From: 2-02-FULL-47-50 sp964479045
GTDB taxonomy: Bacteria; Pseudomonadota; Gammaproteobacteria; Eutrophobiales; Eutrophobiaceae
Reading direction: 5' to 3'
DNA: 64,000 bases
NCBI GenBank assembly: GCA_964479045.1
Contig: CAYZJI010000001.1
Location: 350,322-414,321 of the forward strand
A program made the translations under genes and the position numbers. Below are positions 43,506 through 52,471 of this stretch, in pieces; position 1 is the first letter of the stretch; each line of letters starts with the position of its first letter. The notes below the pieces were generated by a model. The model was given only the letters and a program-made list of their open reading frames with translations. It had not been told where the DNA came from and made no database searches.

Positions 43506-43507
43506 GG

Positions 43508-44284
43508 TTATTTGATATCAGATTGTTTTAACAACTCTGCTTCCTTCGAATCCGGAAAATTGTTTCTGAGCAGCATGGCATAGCTTGAAAGCGTATTTTT
43601 GTCACCCAGTTGTTTTTCAATCTGTATGCCTAGCCAGAGAGTCGTCGGAGTGTGTTTGGCAACTTCAAGATAGCGTTGCAAATAGGCACGCGCCGACATG
43701 TAGTTGGCCTGATCAAAAGACAGTTGCGCCATTTGCAGCAGGGCACCTGGCACGCGGGGGTTTTTGTCGAGGGCCTGTCGAAAATAGTGTTCGGCCTGAT
43801 CCGGCTCATTGTTTTTCAGTTTGCAGATGCCGGCATTGGTAATCGCTACTTCCGGAACTTCATTGAGAGGGTTGGCTGCCGCTTTCATGAACACCTCATC
43901 AGCTTCAGACAGACGTGAATTGATGCAAAGAAACTGTCCATAATTGTTGAGTGTAAGTGGATCTGCCGGATCAAGGCTCAGGGCTTTTTTGAAATAGTCT
44001 TCTGCTACCAGAGGTTTCCCGAGTTTCTGGTGAAGCAGACCCAGGGTGTTATAGGTCTGTGCGTATTTTGGATCGGCTTCGAGTGCCCGGTTCAGTTTGT
44101 TCAGCGATTTTTCGTATTCTCCCCGTTGCAGGTAGGCAATGCCCAGTTTCAGGTTGGCTTCGGCGACTTCGTTGGTCTGTTGGGCTGGTGTAAGTTCATT
44201 ATTGCCAGTGACTCCTCCCGTCTGGGCACAGGCAGCCAGTCCCAGCATGACAGAGAGTAGACAGATCAATTGTCGGAACTTCAT
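43508..44284 (-). CDS. pilW: Type IV pilus biogenesis/stability lipoprotein PilW (PilF)
   Basis: PilW/PilF is a TPR lipoprotein that helps the PilQ secretin assemble in the outer membrane. The 258 residues have a signal peptide with lipobox GLAAC, then about six TPR units (for example YNTLGLLHQKLGKPLVAEDYFKKAL). The gene overlaps rlmN by 4 nt and precedes rodZ, the usual order in pilus-bearing Gammaproteobacteria. No other pilus gene is in the window, but its presence suggests type IV pili. Confidence 0.92.
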   Translation of the reverse strand: MKFRQLICLLSVMLGLAACAQTGGVTGNNELTPAQQTNEVAEANLKLGIAYLQRGEYEKSLNKLNRALEADPKYAQTYNTLGLLHQKLGKPLVAEDYFKKALSLDPADPLTLNNYGQFLCINSRLSEADEVFMKAAANPLNEVPEVAITNAGICKLKNNEPDQAEHYFRQALDKNPRVPGALLQMAQLSFDQANYMSARAYLQRYLEVAKHTPTTLWLGIQIEKQLGDKNTLSSYAMLLRNNFPDSKEAELLKQSDIK

Positions 44285-45372
44285 ATACTGTTTACCGGCA
44301 CAGTTGTTTGATGTCTCCTGGCACGAGCCATGACCCGGCCGGTTAACTGGCCGCAGGCGGCGTCGATATCCTCACCCCGGGTCTTGCGCGTGATGGTTAT
44401 TATGCCAGCATTCATCAGGATTTCCCTAAAACGATTTATGGTGTCCGGGCCGGAACGCTTGTAGTCTGCGCCCGGGAACGGATTGAACGGAATCAGGTTC
44501 ACCTTGGCGGGGAACCCGCGGAGCAGCCGCGCCAGCAGACGGGCATCGTCTTCGCTGTCATTGATATTATCCAGCATGACATATTCAAAGGTAATGGGAT
44601 CTCCACCCTGGGCTTCGGAATAGCGGCGGCTGGCGTCGATCAGTTCCTGCACCGGATATTTCCTGTTGATGGGTACCAGCACATCACGCAAGTCATCCCG
44701 TGCCGCATGCAGTGATACCGCGAGACTGACATTCGATACATCGGCAAGTTTATCAATGCCGGGGATCACGCCTGAGGTGCTGAGCGTTACCCGCTTATGC
44801 GCGAGACCAAAGGCCAGATCTTCCATCATCAGTGAAGTGGCCTTAATCACATTATCAAAATTCAGCAAAGGTTCACCCATGCCCATCAGAACGACATTCG
44901 AAATAATCCGTGTGCGTTCCGGAAAATGTCCGAGTGCCTGATTGGCGATCCACAATTGACCGATAATTTCGGCCACACCCAGGTTGCGACTGAAGCCCTG
45001 TTTGGCGGTGGAGCAGAAACTGCAATCCAGTGCACAGCCGACCTGGGATGATACACACAAGGTGCCGCGGTCCTTTTCAGGAATGTATACACTTTCGATG
45101 CAATTATGTTCGTCGACACGCAAGAGCCATTTGCGCGTGCCGTCCTGAGAAATTTGTTCAGTGACAATTTCCGGCAGTTTGATAGTGGCGATTTCGGCCA
45201 GTTTGTCCCTGAGTACCTTGCTCAGGTTGCTCATCTGTGCAAAATCAATGACACCCTGATGATAGATCCATTTCAGCACCTGGGTGGCACGATAGGGTTT
45301 TTCACCGATGCCGGTGAAGAAGGCTTCCAGCGCGGGGCGATCAAAATCCAGCAGGTTGACGTGGGTGTTCAT
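44281..45372 (-). CDS. rlmN: Dual-specificity RNA methyltransferase RlmN
   Basis: RlmN is a radical-SAM enzyme that methylates C2 of A2503 in 23S rRNA and A37 in some tRNAs. The 363 residues have the cluster motif CALDCSFCSTAKQG and the C-terminal catalytic Cys in DIDAACGQL. ATG 45372 begins MNTHVNLLDFDRPALEAFF, the natural start; a longer frame runs back into ndk. Confidence 0.96.
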   Translation of the reverse strand: MNTHVNLLDFDRPALEAFFTGIGEKPYRATQVLKWIYHQGVIDFAQMSNLSKVLRDKLAEIATIKLPEIVTEQISQDGTRKWLLRVDEHNCIESVYIPEKDRGTLCVSSQVGCALDCSFCSTAKQGFSRNLGVAEIIGQLWIANQALGHFPERTRIISNVVLMGMGEPLLNFDNVIKATSLMMEDLAFGLAHKRVTLSTSGVIPGIDKLADVSNVSLAVSLHAARDDLRDVLVPINRKYPVQELIDASRRYSEAQGGDPITFEYVMLDNINDSEDDARLLARLLRGFPAKVNLIPFNPFPGADYKRSGPDTINRFREILMNAGIITITRKTRGEDIDAACGQLTGRVMARARRHQTTVPVNSI

Positions 45373-45379
45373 AAAGAAA

Positions 45380-45826
45380 TTACCGGGTACGGCGGCAGAC
45401 CTCTCCGGGTTTGAAAAAATAATCAATTTCGGCACGTGCAGTTTCCGGCGCATCTGAACCGTGCACGGCATTTTCATGCACCTTGCCTTCCTGCTTGGTC
45501 TTGGCCAGATCGTGGCGGATCGTTCCGGGCGCTGCAAACGCCGGTATGGTTGCCCCCATGAGTTGCCGGTGCCGGTTGATGGCATCATCGCCTTCCAGCA
45601 CGGATACCAGAACCGGGCCCGAAATCATGAATTCCACCAGTTGATTATAGAACGGACGGTCCTTGTGTATGGCGTAAAATTCACGCGCCTGATCCTCGCG
45701 CAGGTGGAGCATTTTGGCCGCCACAATGCGCAGCCCGCTTTTTTCAAAACGGGAATAAATTTCCCCGATTAGGTTCTTGGCCACAGCATCAGGTTTGATG
45801 ATGGACAGAGTACGTTCAATTGCCAT
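45380..45826 (-). CDS. ndk: Nucleoside diphosphate kinase
   Basis: Ndk transfers the gamma phosphate between NTPs and NDPs through a phospho-His. The active-site His122 lies in NAVHGSDA. The protein has 148 residues, about 5 more than E. coli Ndk, because of a short insertion before the active site (AKTKQEGKVHEN). It begins the ndk-rlmN-pilW-rodZ-hisS series; the suf operon ends 60 bp upstream. Confidence 0.96.
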   Translation of the reverse strand: MAIERTLSIIKPDAVAKNLIGEIYSRFEKSGLRIVAAKMLHLREDQAREFYAIHKDRPFYNQLVEFMISGPVLVSVLEGDDAINRHRQLMGATIPAFAAPGTIRHDLAKTKQEGKVHENAVHGSDAPETARAEIDYFFKPGEVCRRTR

Positions 45827-45886
45827 TTACAGAGTTCCCGGACTATTAAGGTTGAATTTTGGGCGCGATTATACGTACTTAGCTGA

Positions 45887-46228
45887 TTAGGTAAAGTTAA
45901 GCCGGGTCTGGACCATTCCATGATGGATCCGTACCGGAAAACAGGTGAGTGGCTCATAGGCCGGTGGATTGAGGGGTGCGCCTGTGCGCAGGCAAAAACG
46001 TGCACCGTGGCGGGGACAGGTGATGGTATCACCCTCTATCAGGTCTTTGGCATCCAGTCCTGATCCGAGAATGGGCCAGTCTGCATGGGTGCACTTGTCT
46101 TCAAAGGCATAGAGTTCACCTTGCAGATTGACCACGGCAATCTGTTTTCCCTCAATTTCCACCAGGCGTGCAGTACCCGCATCAAACCCGCGCGACTCAG
46201 CGACATCCTTCCAGTCACCATTATCCAT
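45887..46228 (-). CDS. Rieske-type [2Fe-2S] ferredoxin at the end of the suf operon
   Basis: A 113-residue Rieske ferredoxin of the non-heme oxygenase type. The cluster ligands are in CTHADWP and CPRHGARF, about 19 residues apart. It has no signal peptide or membrane helix, so it is cytoplasmic. ATG 46228 lies 2 nt after the sufT stop; TTG 46234 is an alternative. Its place as last gene of the suf operon suggests an electron carrier for cluster assembly or a frequent SUF client. The partner is unknown. Confidence 0.88.
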   Translation of the reverse strand: MDNGDWKDVAESRGFDAGTARLVEIEGKQIAVVNLQGELYAFEDKCTHADWPILGSGLDAKDLIEGDTITCPRHGARFCLRTGAPLNPPAYEPLTCFPVRIHHGMVQTRLNFT

Positions 46229-46230
46229 GA

Positions 46231-46782
46231 TCAATAAAGTCCGGTTTCGAGCCGGGCCAGATCGGACATCATGCTCTGGTTCCAGGGAGGATCGAAGGTC
46301 AGTTCAACATTCACTTCGGTGACGTTCGGCACACCCAGGACTTTGCTGCGTACGTCCTCCGCGAGAAACTGCCCCATACCGCAACCCGGTGCTGTCAGTG
46401 TCATGATGATATCGACACGATTCCCGCCATCTTCGAGTGGTGTAATGTCACAATTGTAAATAAGTCCGAGTTCAACAATGTTGATCGGAATCTCCGGGTC
46501 ATAGCAGGTGCGTAACTGGTTCCATACCCGTTCTTCATCTACGGTACCATCCTTGCGTGCAGATGGCGTTGCGGCATCGTCTTGTTCCACTTCAAAACCC
46601 AGCGCATCAGCATCTTTGGGGGCGATACGCGCGAGATTACCGTTGATGTTGACGGTGTAGGATCCGCCCAATGCCTGTGTGATGTAGACCACGCTGTCTT
46701 TGGGCAGCAGCAGTGGCGTACCGGAAGGAATCAGGATCGCTTCGCAATCGCGCTGCAGGGCTAGCGGTGCATGGGTTTGCAT
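46231..46782 (-). CDS. sufT: Iron-sulfur cluster assembly protein SufT
   Basis: A 183-residue SufT protein: an N-terminal segment with LIPSGTPLLLPKDSVVYITQALGGSYTV and a C-terminal MIP18/DUF59 domain (YDPEIPINIVELGLIYNCDI then LTAPGCGMGQFLAEDV, with the conserved Cys). SufT helps mature Fe-S proteins under high demand. ATG 46782 is the family start; the frame to 46860 overlaps sufU. It lies 5 nt after sufU. Confidence 0.93.
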   Translation of the reverse strand: MQTHAPLALQRDCEAILIPSGTPLLLPKDSVVYITQALGGSYTVNINGNLARIAPKDADALGFEVEQDDAATPSARKDGTVDEERVWNQLRTCYDPEIPINIVELGLIYNCDITPLEDGGNRVDIIMTLTAPGCGMGQFLAEDVRSKVLGVPNVTEVNVELTFDPPWNQSMMSDLARLETGLY

Positions 46783-46787
46783 GAGAA

Positions 46788-47243
46788 TTATTCCGTCGAT
46801 ACCGGTGTCGTTTTGCCTGCCAGTGCAGAATGCAGTGTATGCCAGCACAACGTTGCACATTTCACGCGTGCCGGATATTCACGCACGCCCAGCAATGCCG
46901 CCAGTTTGCCGAGATGTTCAACATTGTCATCTGCTTTTGGGGTATTGTCCGTGACCCGATGATGAAACTCATTAAATACATGCTCTGCTTCTGTCAGCGT
47001 TTTGCCTTTCAGAGCATCAGTCATGAGTGAAGCTGAGGCGACAGAAATTGCACAACCGCTGCCGTCAAAACTCAGATCAGTAATCTTGTCCTGATCGAGC
47101 TTCACATAAAGGTTAAGACGATCACCGCACAGCGGATTGAAACCTTCCACCATCCGATCGGCATTTTCCATCTTGTGAAAATTGCGCGGGTTGCGGTTGT
47201 GATCGACGATCACTTCCTGATACAGGTCCTTAAGGTCAAACAT
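46788..47243 (-). CDS. sufU: SufU zinc-dependent sulfurtransferase / scaffold-like protein
   Basis: SufU accepts sulfur from SufS. The 151 residues carry the zinc-site residues Cys39 and Asp41 (NPLCGD), Cys64 (GSGCAIS) and Cys129 (KCATLCW). The insertion before the last Cys separates SufU from IscU. ATG 47243 overlaps the sufS stop by 1 nt. No sufE is seen in the operon, so SufU probably takes over its role. Confidence 0.92.
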   Translation of the reverse strand: MFDLKDLYQEVIVDHNRNPRNFHKMENADRMVEGFNPLCGDRLNLYVKLDQDKITDLSFDGSGCAISVASASLMTDALKGKTLTEAEHVFNEFHHRVTDNTPKADDNVEHLGKLAALLGVREYPARVKCATLCWHTLHSALAGKTTPVSTE

Positions 47244-48502
47244 CAGTGGAATATCTCCAGACATTTATGGATCCCCGCGATCAGATGATCGACTTCGGAG
47301 CGGGTGTTGTAAAACGCGAACGAGGCGCGGGCCGTGGCCGGAATTTTGAAATGTTCCATCACTGGCATGGCGCAGTGATGGCCGGCACGGATAGCAATAC
47401 CCTCATGGTCGAGAATGGTGCCGATATCGTGCGGATGAATACGGCCCAGCGTGAAGGAAAGTATGCTGGCCTTGTGTTGTGCCGTGCCGACAATATTCAG
47501 TACTTTTATATCTGCAACCGCTGCTTCAGCATAATGCAGCAGATCCGCTTCCCAGGCGCTGATGTTGTCGAGCCCGACCATGTTCACATAATCAATGGCA
47601 GCGCCCAGACCTATGAATCCGGCAATATGCGGTGTACCGGCCTCAAACTTGTGCGGCAGATCGTTATAGGTGGTTTTGGCAAACGTGACCATTTTGATCA
47701 TGTCACCACCCCCCTGATACGGTGGCATGGCTTCAAGCAGGGCCTGTTTGCCATACAGCACACCTGTGCCGGTCGGACCAAACAGTTTATGCCCGGAGAA
47801 CACATAGAAATCACAGTCCAGCGCCTGCACATCCACCGGTGTGTGTGCTACGGCCTGTGCGCCGTCCACCAGCACAATGGCATTATGGGCATGGGCCATA
47901 TCGATAATCGTTTTCACCGGATTTATGGTGCCGAGCGCATTGGAAATATGCACGATGCTGACGATTCGGGTTTTCTTGCTGAGTAATTTTTCAAACGCTT
48001 CCATGATCAATTCACCGGCAGCGTTGATGGGAATGACCTTCAGTACGGCACCGGTCTGCTCGCACAACAATTGCCACGGCACGATATTGGAATGATGTTC
48101 CATTTCGGAAATGATAATTTCATCGCCCGGCTGCAACCGGGAACGACCATAGCTTTGCGCAACCAGATTGATGGATTCGGTAGCGCCGCGCGTGAAAATA
48201 ATTTCTTTGCTTGAAGCGGCATTGATAAAGACCTGTAATTTTTTACGGGCCCCTTCGTAAGCTTCCGTTGCTTTCTGGCTGAGGGTGTGCACGCCGCGAT
48301 GTATGTTGGAATTGTATTCCCGGTAATAATCATCCACGGCGGTGATCACCTGTACCGGTTTCTGTGTCGTGGCGGCGTTGTCCAGATAGACCAGCGGTTT
48401 GCCGTGTATCATTTGTTTCAGGATCGGAAAATCATTCCGTATTTTCGTGATGTTCATCACGTGCGGTATGTCATTCAGGATTTTGCTGATCGGTGCACTC
48501 AT
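47243..48502 (-). CDS. sufS: Cysteine desulfurase SufS
   Basis: SufS removes sulfur from cysteine using PLP and passes it as persulfide. The 419 residues show LDNAATTQKP, the PLP Lys in FSGHKLFGPTG and the active-site Cys in RAGHHCAMP. This is a group II desulfurase, in accordance with the suf context. It overlaps sufD by 4 nt (ATGA). Confidence 0.96.
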   Translation of the reverse strand: MSAPISKILNDIPHVMNITKIRNDFPILKQMIHGKPLVYLDNAATTQKPVQVITAVDDYYREYNSNIHRGVHTLSQKATEAYEGARKKLQVFINAASSKEIIFTRGATESINLVAQSYGRSRLQPGDEIIISEMEHHSNIVPWQLLCEQTGAVLKVIPINAAGELIMEAFEKLLSKKTRIVSIVHISNALGTINPVKTIIDMAHAHNAIVLVDGAQAVAHTPVDVQALDCDFYVFSGHKLFGPTGTGVLYGKQALLEAMPPYQGGGDMIKMVTFAKTTYNDLPHKFEAGTPHIAGFIGLGAAIDYVNMVGLDNISAWEADLLHYAEAAVADIKVLNIVGTAQHKASILSFTLGRIHPHDIGTILDHEGIAIRAGHHCAMPVMEHFKIPATARASFAFYNTRSEVDHLIAGIHKCLEIFH

Positions 48503-49830
48503 GCGGCAAACTCCCGGATCAGCTCGGCTTCCGGCAAACGGCCGATCACCAGATATTCCAGCCGCTTGCGGATGGGCTCCAGCTTGATCTGGCGGATGAC
48601 TTCCTCAGCAAAAGCGAAGGTCAACAGACTTTTGGCTGTGCTTTGATCTATGCTGCGTGAGCGCAGGTAAAACAGCATGTCCTGATCGAGCTGGCCAACT
48701 GTGGCGCCGTGCGCGCACTTCACATCATTGGCATAAATTTCCAGTTCCGGCTTGGTATCCACTTCCGCCTGATCAGACAGCAATAGATTGGCATTCGACT
48801 GCACGGCATCGGTTTTCTGTGCATCCTTGTGCACGATGACCTTGCCATTGAATACACCACGCGCCTGATCATTCAACACCCCGCGATAGATTTCATGACT
48901 GCGGGTGTGCGGCAGCAGGTGGTCCACGCGGGTGTGGTTGTCCACATGCTGACGGCCGGTGGCCATGTAAAAGCCGTTCATCACGATTTCAGCGCCCTGG
49001 CCTTGCAGCCGGCTGTGCAGATCATGACGTGCCAGCGCAGCACCCAGTGAGATCGAATGAGATTCAAGACGGCTGTTCTGCGCCTGTGCAATTTTGACAT
49101 TACCGATGTGATAACTCTGCAGGCTTTCCTGCTGGATCTTGTAATGCGTCAAATGTGCATTTTGCTGCAAACGTAATTCAGAGATCGTATTGGTGAAATA
49201 ATCACTGCGATCATCAAGTCCGATATAGCTCTCGATGATCGTGGCCTGTGCATTTTCACCCAGTACGATGAGGTTCCGCGGATGCACCGCAAAGGGATCA
49301 GCGTTGCCGCCACAGAGATAAAGGAGATTGATCGGTTTTTCAATCACGGTATTTGCCGGCAGGTAAATAAAAGCGCCGTCCCGGATAAACGCCGTGTTGA
49401 GCGCGGTGAACCCGTTCTGATCGCCGGCATCAAGGCCTGACAGGTGTGCCGTTATCAGATCCTGATGCTGATGGAGGGCGGTGGCCAAATCCAGTATCAG
49501 CACCCCCTGGGGCAGTGTATGCACTCTGGAATGCGTAGCGGAGTAACGGCCATTGATGAACACCAGTTCGTGCGCATCCAGTTCATGCAGGCGCAGCGGA
49601 TGGATGATATCAACGGAAACCTCGGTGGCCGGTATGGCTGCGCTGTAGGATTTGCCAAGCAGCGGGCGCACGTCTGTGTATTTCCAGTTTTCATGACGCA
49701 ACGTCGGGAAACCGCCGCGCTGCAATCCCGTCATGGCAGATTGCCGTTGTTCACGCAGCGGGTCATCTTTCAGCTCATGTTGCAGGTGCTGAAACTGATC
49801 AACATAGTGCTTTATGGCAGTGACACTCAT
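48499..49830 (-). CDS. sufD: Fe-S scaffold complex subunit SufD
   Basis: SufD partners SufB and SufC in the SufBC2D scaffold and aids iron entry. The 443 residues have the right-handed beta-helix core with many HxxH and DNHTRVDHLLPHTRSHEIY-type strands and a C-terminal helical part (LRSRSIDQSTAKSLLTFAFA). The true start is MSVTAIKHYVDQ at 49830; the first nine codons of the longer frame lie in sufC. It overlaps sufC by 4 nt. Confidence 0.95.
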   Translation of the reverse strand: MSVTAIKHYVDQFQHLQHELKDDPLREQRQSAMTGLQRGGFPTLRHENWKYTDVRPLLGKSYSAAIPATEVSVDIIHPLRLHELDAHELVFINGRYSATHSRVHTLPQGVLILDLATALHQHQDLITAHLSGLDAGDQNGFTALNTAFIRDGAFIYLPANTVIEKPINLLYLCGGNADPFAVHPRNLIVLGENAQATIIESYIGLDDRSDYFTNTISELRLQQNAHLTHYKIQQESLQSYHIGNVKIAQAQNSRLESHSISLGAALARHDLHSRLQGQGAEIVMNGFYMATGRQHVDNHTRVDHLLPHTRSHEIYRGVLNDQARGVFNGKVIVHKDAQKTDAVQSNANLLLSDQAEVDTKPELEIYANDVKCAHGATVGQLDQDMLFYLRSRSIDQSTAKSLLTFAFAEEVIRQIKLEPIRKRLEYLVIGRLPEAELIREFAA

Positions 49831-50582
49831 GCGGCGGCAGCCTCGGCTTTCACCCATTCGTAGCCTTTTTCCTCAAGTTTCAGGGCGAGTTCACGATGGC
49901 CGGATTTGATGATTTTGCCATCGGACAGCACATGCACCTGATCCGGCACGATGTAATTCAAAAGACGCTGGTAATGCGTCACCAGGATGATCGCCCGATC
50001 GTGATGACGCAGGCTGTTCACGCCTTCGGCGACGATCTTCAATGCGTCAATGTCCAGACCGGAATCGGTTTCATCGAGGATTGCCAGTGCCGGTTCGAGG
50101 ACCGCCATCTGGAAAATCTCGTTACGTTTTTTCTCGCCACCGGAAAAGCCTTCATTAACAGAACGGTTGAGCAATTCATCTTTCAGCTTGACCAGTTTCA
50201 CTTTCTCTTTCACCAGATTCAGGAATTCGACCGCATCCAGTGGTGGCTGGCCACGGTAAGCGCGGATGGCATTCATGGCCGCTTTCAACATATAGATATT
50301 GTTCACACCCGGGATCTCCACCGGGTACTGGAAGGCGAGGAACACCCCTTCGCAGGCGCGTACTTCCGGTGCCATTTCGACCAGGTTTTTGCCCTTGTAA
50401 GTAATGCTGCCGGCTGTGACTTCATAGCCTTCGCGGCCTGCCAGCACATTTGCGAGTGTGCTTTTACCGGAACCATTCGGACCCATGATGGCATGCACTT
50501 CTCCGGCATGGACTTCGAGGTTCAGGCCCTTGAGGATTTTCTTGCCGTCTACAGTGACGTGTAAATTTTTGATTTCCAGCAT
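49827..50582 (-). CDS. sufC: SufC ABC-type ATPase
   Basis: SufC is the cytosolic ATPase of the SufBC2D complex. The 251 residues have Walker A GPNGSGKST, the signature FSGGEKKRNEIFQMA and Walker B LAILDETDSGLDID. The modified ERNEI-like segment is typical of SufC. It is separated from sufB by about 93 bp holding a heptad repeat, the only large gap in the operon. Confidence 0.97.
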   Translation of the reverse strand: MLEIKNLHVTVDGKKILKGLNLEVHAGEVHAIMGPNGSGKSTLANVLAGREGYEVTAGSITYKGKNLVEMAPEVRACEGVFLAFQYPVEIPGVNNIYMLKAAMNAIRAYRGQPPLDAVEFLNLVKEKVKLVKLKDELLNRSVNEGFSGGEKKRNEIFQMAVLEPALAILDETDSGLDIDALKIVAEGVNSLRHHDRAIILVTHYQRLLNYIVPDQVHVLSDGKIIKSGHRELALKLEEKGYEWVKAEAAAA

Positions 50583-50606
50583 TTTTAATCTCTCACAATA
50601 CGTTAT

Positions 50607-50653
50607 TCGTGAAGCGTGAAGCGTGAAGCGTGAAAGGCGAGATACGCTTCACG
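50607..50653. repeat. Heptad array (GCGTGAA)n with inverted copy, inside the suf operon
   Basis: TCGTGAA and three GCGTGAA units (50607-50634) are followed by an inverted CGCTTCACG (50645-50653), so the mRNA can form a hairpin between sufB and sufC. Confidence 0.88.
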
Positions 50654-50675
50654 AGATACGTTGCGCACTGCACGA

Positions 50676-52124
50676 TCATCCTACAGAACCCTCAAGTGTC
50701 ACACTCAGCAGTTTCTGTGCTTCCACCGCAAATTCCATCGGCAGTTCCTTGAACACTTCCTTGCAGAAACCGTTCACGATCATGTTCACGGCATCTTCTT
50801 CGGAAATGCCGCGTTGCATGCAGTAGAACAACTGGTCATCACCGATCTTGGATGTGGTCGCTTCGTGTTCCACCTGCGCCGTGGAATTGCGGGTTTCGAT
50901 GTACGGGAACGTATGCGCTCCGCAGCGATCACCCATTAATAAGGAGTCGCACTGGGTATAGTTGCGCGCGTTCTCGGCATTTTTGCTGATCTTGACCAGT
51001 CCGCGGTAGGCATTCTGTCCGTGCCCGGCTGAAATCCCCTTGGAAATGATCGTACTGCGCGTGTTCCTGCCAATATGAATCATCTTGGTGCCGGTGTCCG
51101 CCTGCTGGTAATTGTTGGTGACAGCGACGGAATAAAACTCACCGACCGAATTATCGCCTTTCAACAGGCAACTTGGATATTTCCAGGTGATGGCCGAACC
51201 GGTTTCCACCTGGGTCCAGGAAATATGTGAATTCACGCCGCGGCAATCGCCACGCTTGGTCACAAAGTTGTAAATACCGCCCTTGCCATTTTCATCACCG
51301 GGATACCAGTTCTGCACAGTGGAGTATTTTATCTTCGCATTGTCGAGTGCGATCAGTTCCACCACGGCCGCGTGCAACTGGTTTTCATCACGCATCGGAG
51401 CGGTACAGCCTTCGAGGTAGCTCACATGGCTGCCTTCATCGGCGATGATCAACGTGCGTTCAAACTGGCCGGTCTTGGAGGCATTGATGCGGAAATAGGT
51501 GGACAGCTCCATCGGACAGCGTGTGTTCTTCGGGATATAACAGAATGAGCCGTCCGTAAATACCGCGGAATTCAGCGCGGCGTAAAAATTGTCTGCGGCC
51601 GGCACCACTGAACCCAGGTATTTTTTGACGAGCTCCGGATGGTTCTGCACGGCTTCCGAGAACGAGCAGAAGATCACGCCGGCTTCGGCCAGTTTTCCCT
51701 TGAAGGTGGTCGCTACGGAAACACTGTCGAACACTGCATCGACTGCAACACCGGCCAGCAGTTTCTGTTCATGCAACGGAATGCCGAGCTTTTCATAGGT
51801 CTCCAGCAATTTGGGGTCAACCTCATCCAGACTTTTCGGCCCGTCATTTTTTACTTTCGGCGCGGAGTAATAGGAAATGTCCTGATAGTCAATCGGGCTG
51901 TAATGCACATGCGCCCATTTCGGCTCTTCCATTTTGGCCCAATGCCGGTAAGCCTTCAGCCGCCATTCCAGCAGCCATTCCGGCTCATTTTTTTTATGCG
52001 AAATAAAGCGGATGACATCTTCGTTGAGTCCGGGCGCAACGGTATCGGATTCGATATCGGTGACGAAGCCATGCTCGTATTCCTTTTTGACGAGGGCTTC
52101 GACGTCTTGTGATTTCGTGGCCAT
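50676..52124 (-). CDS. sufB: Fe-S scaffold subunit SufB
   Basis: SufB is the main scaffold on which the cluster forms. The 482 residues have the family pattern: N-terminal helical domain, beta-helix core with GGIYNFVTKRGDCRGVN, and the C-terminal CDSLLMGDRCGAHTFPY, whose second Cys corresponds to the essential Cys of E. coli SufB. It is 2 nt from the A-type carrier gene. Confidence 0.97.
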   Translation of the reverse strand: MATKSQDVEALVKKEYEHGFVTDIESDTVAPGLNEDVIRFISHKKNEPEWLLEWRLKAYRHWAKMEEPKWAHVHYSPIDYQDISYYSAPKVKNDGPKSLDEVDPKLLETYEKLGIPLHEQKLLAGVAVDAVFDSVSVATTFKGKLAEAGVIFCSFSEAVQNHPELVKKYLGSVVPAADNFYAALNSAVFTDGSFCYIPKNTRCPMELSTYFRINASKTGQFERTLIIADEGSHVSYLEGCTAPMRDENQLHAAVVELIALDNAKIKYSTVQNWYPGDENGKGGIYNFVTKRGDCRGVNSHISWTQVETGSAITWKYPSCLLKGDNSVGEFYSVAVTNNYQQADTGTKMIHIGRNTRSTIISKGISAGHGQNAYRGLVKISKNAENARNYTQCDSLLMGDRCGAHTFPYIETRNSTAQVEHEATTSKIGDDQLFYCMQRGISEEDAVNMIVNGFCKEVFKELPMEFAVEAQKLLSVTLEGSVG

Positions 52125-52126
52125 GG

Positions 52127-52471
52127 TTATTCTGCCGTTTCCTTCACGTTAAAACTCTCACCACAACCGCAGGTGTCCTGCACGTTGGGGTTATTAAATC
52201 TAAAACCGGAGTTAAGCCCTTCGCGTACGTAGTCTAGTTCAGTACCGGCGAGGTAGCGCAAGCTCAACGGGTCAGTGACGACTTTGACGCCGTTTGATTC
52301 GAACACCTGATCCTGCTCATTGATGGTTTCAGCCGCTTCGACGACATATTGATAGCCGGAACAACCCGTGGGTTTAACGGCTACGCGCAGGCCGACGCCC
52401 TTGCCCTGTTTCACAAGAAAACCTTTCACATGCGCGGCGGCGCGTTCGGTCAAATTAATGGACGCTGGCAT
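52127..52471 (-). CDS. sufA: A-type Fe-S carrier protein (SufA/IscA/ErpA family)
   Basis: A 114-residue A-type carrier that receives clusters and delivers them to apoproteins. The three Cys ligands are in KPTGCSGYQY and CGCGESF. ATG 52471 begins MPASINLTERAAAHVK; the longer frame lies within iscR. It overlaps the iscR end by 17 nt. By sequence it could be called SufA, IscA or ErpA; the operon position favours SufA. Confidence 0.9.
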   Translation of the reverse strand: MPASINLTERAAAHVKGFLVKQGKGVGLRVAVKPTGCSGYQYVVEAAETINEQDQVFESNGVKVVTDPLSLRYLAGTELDYVREGLNSGFRFNNPNVQDTCGCGESFNVKETAE

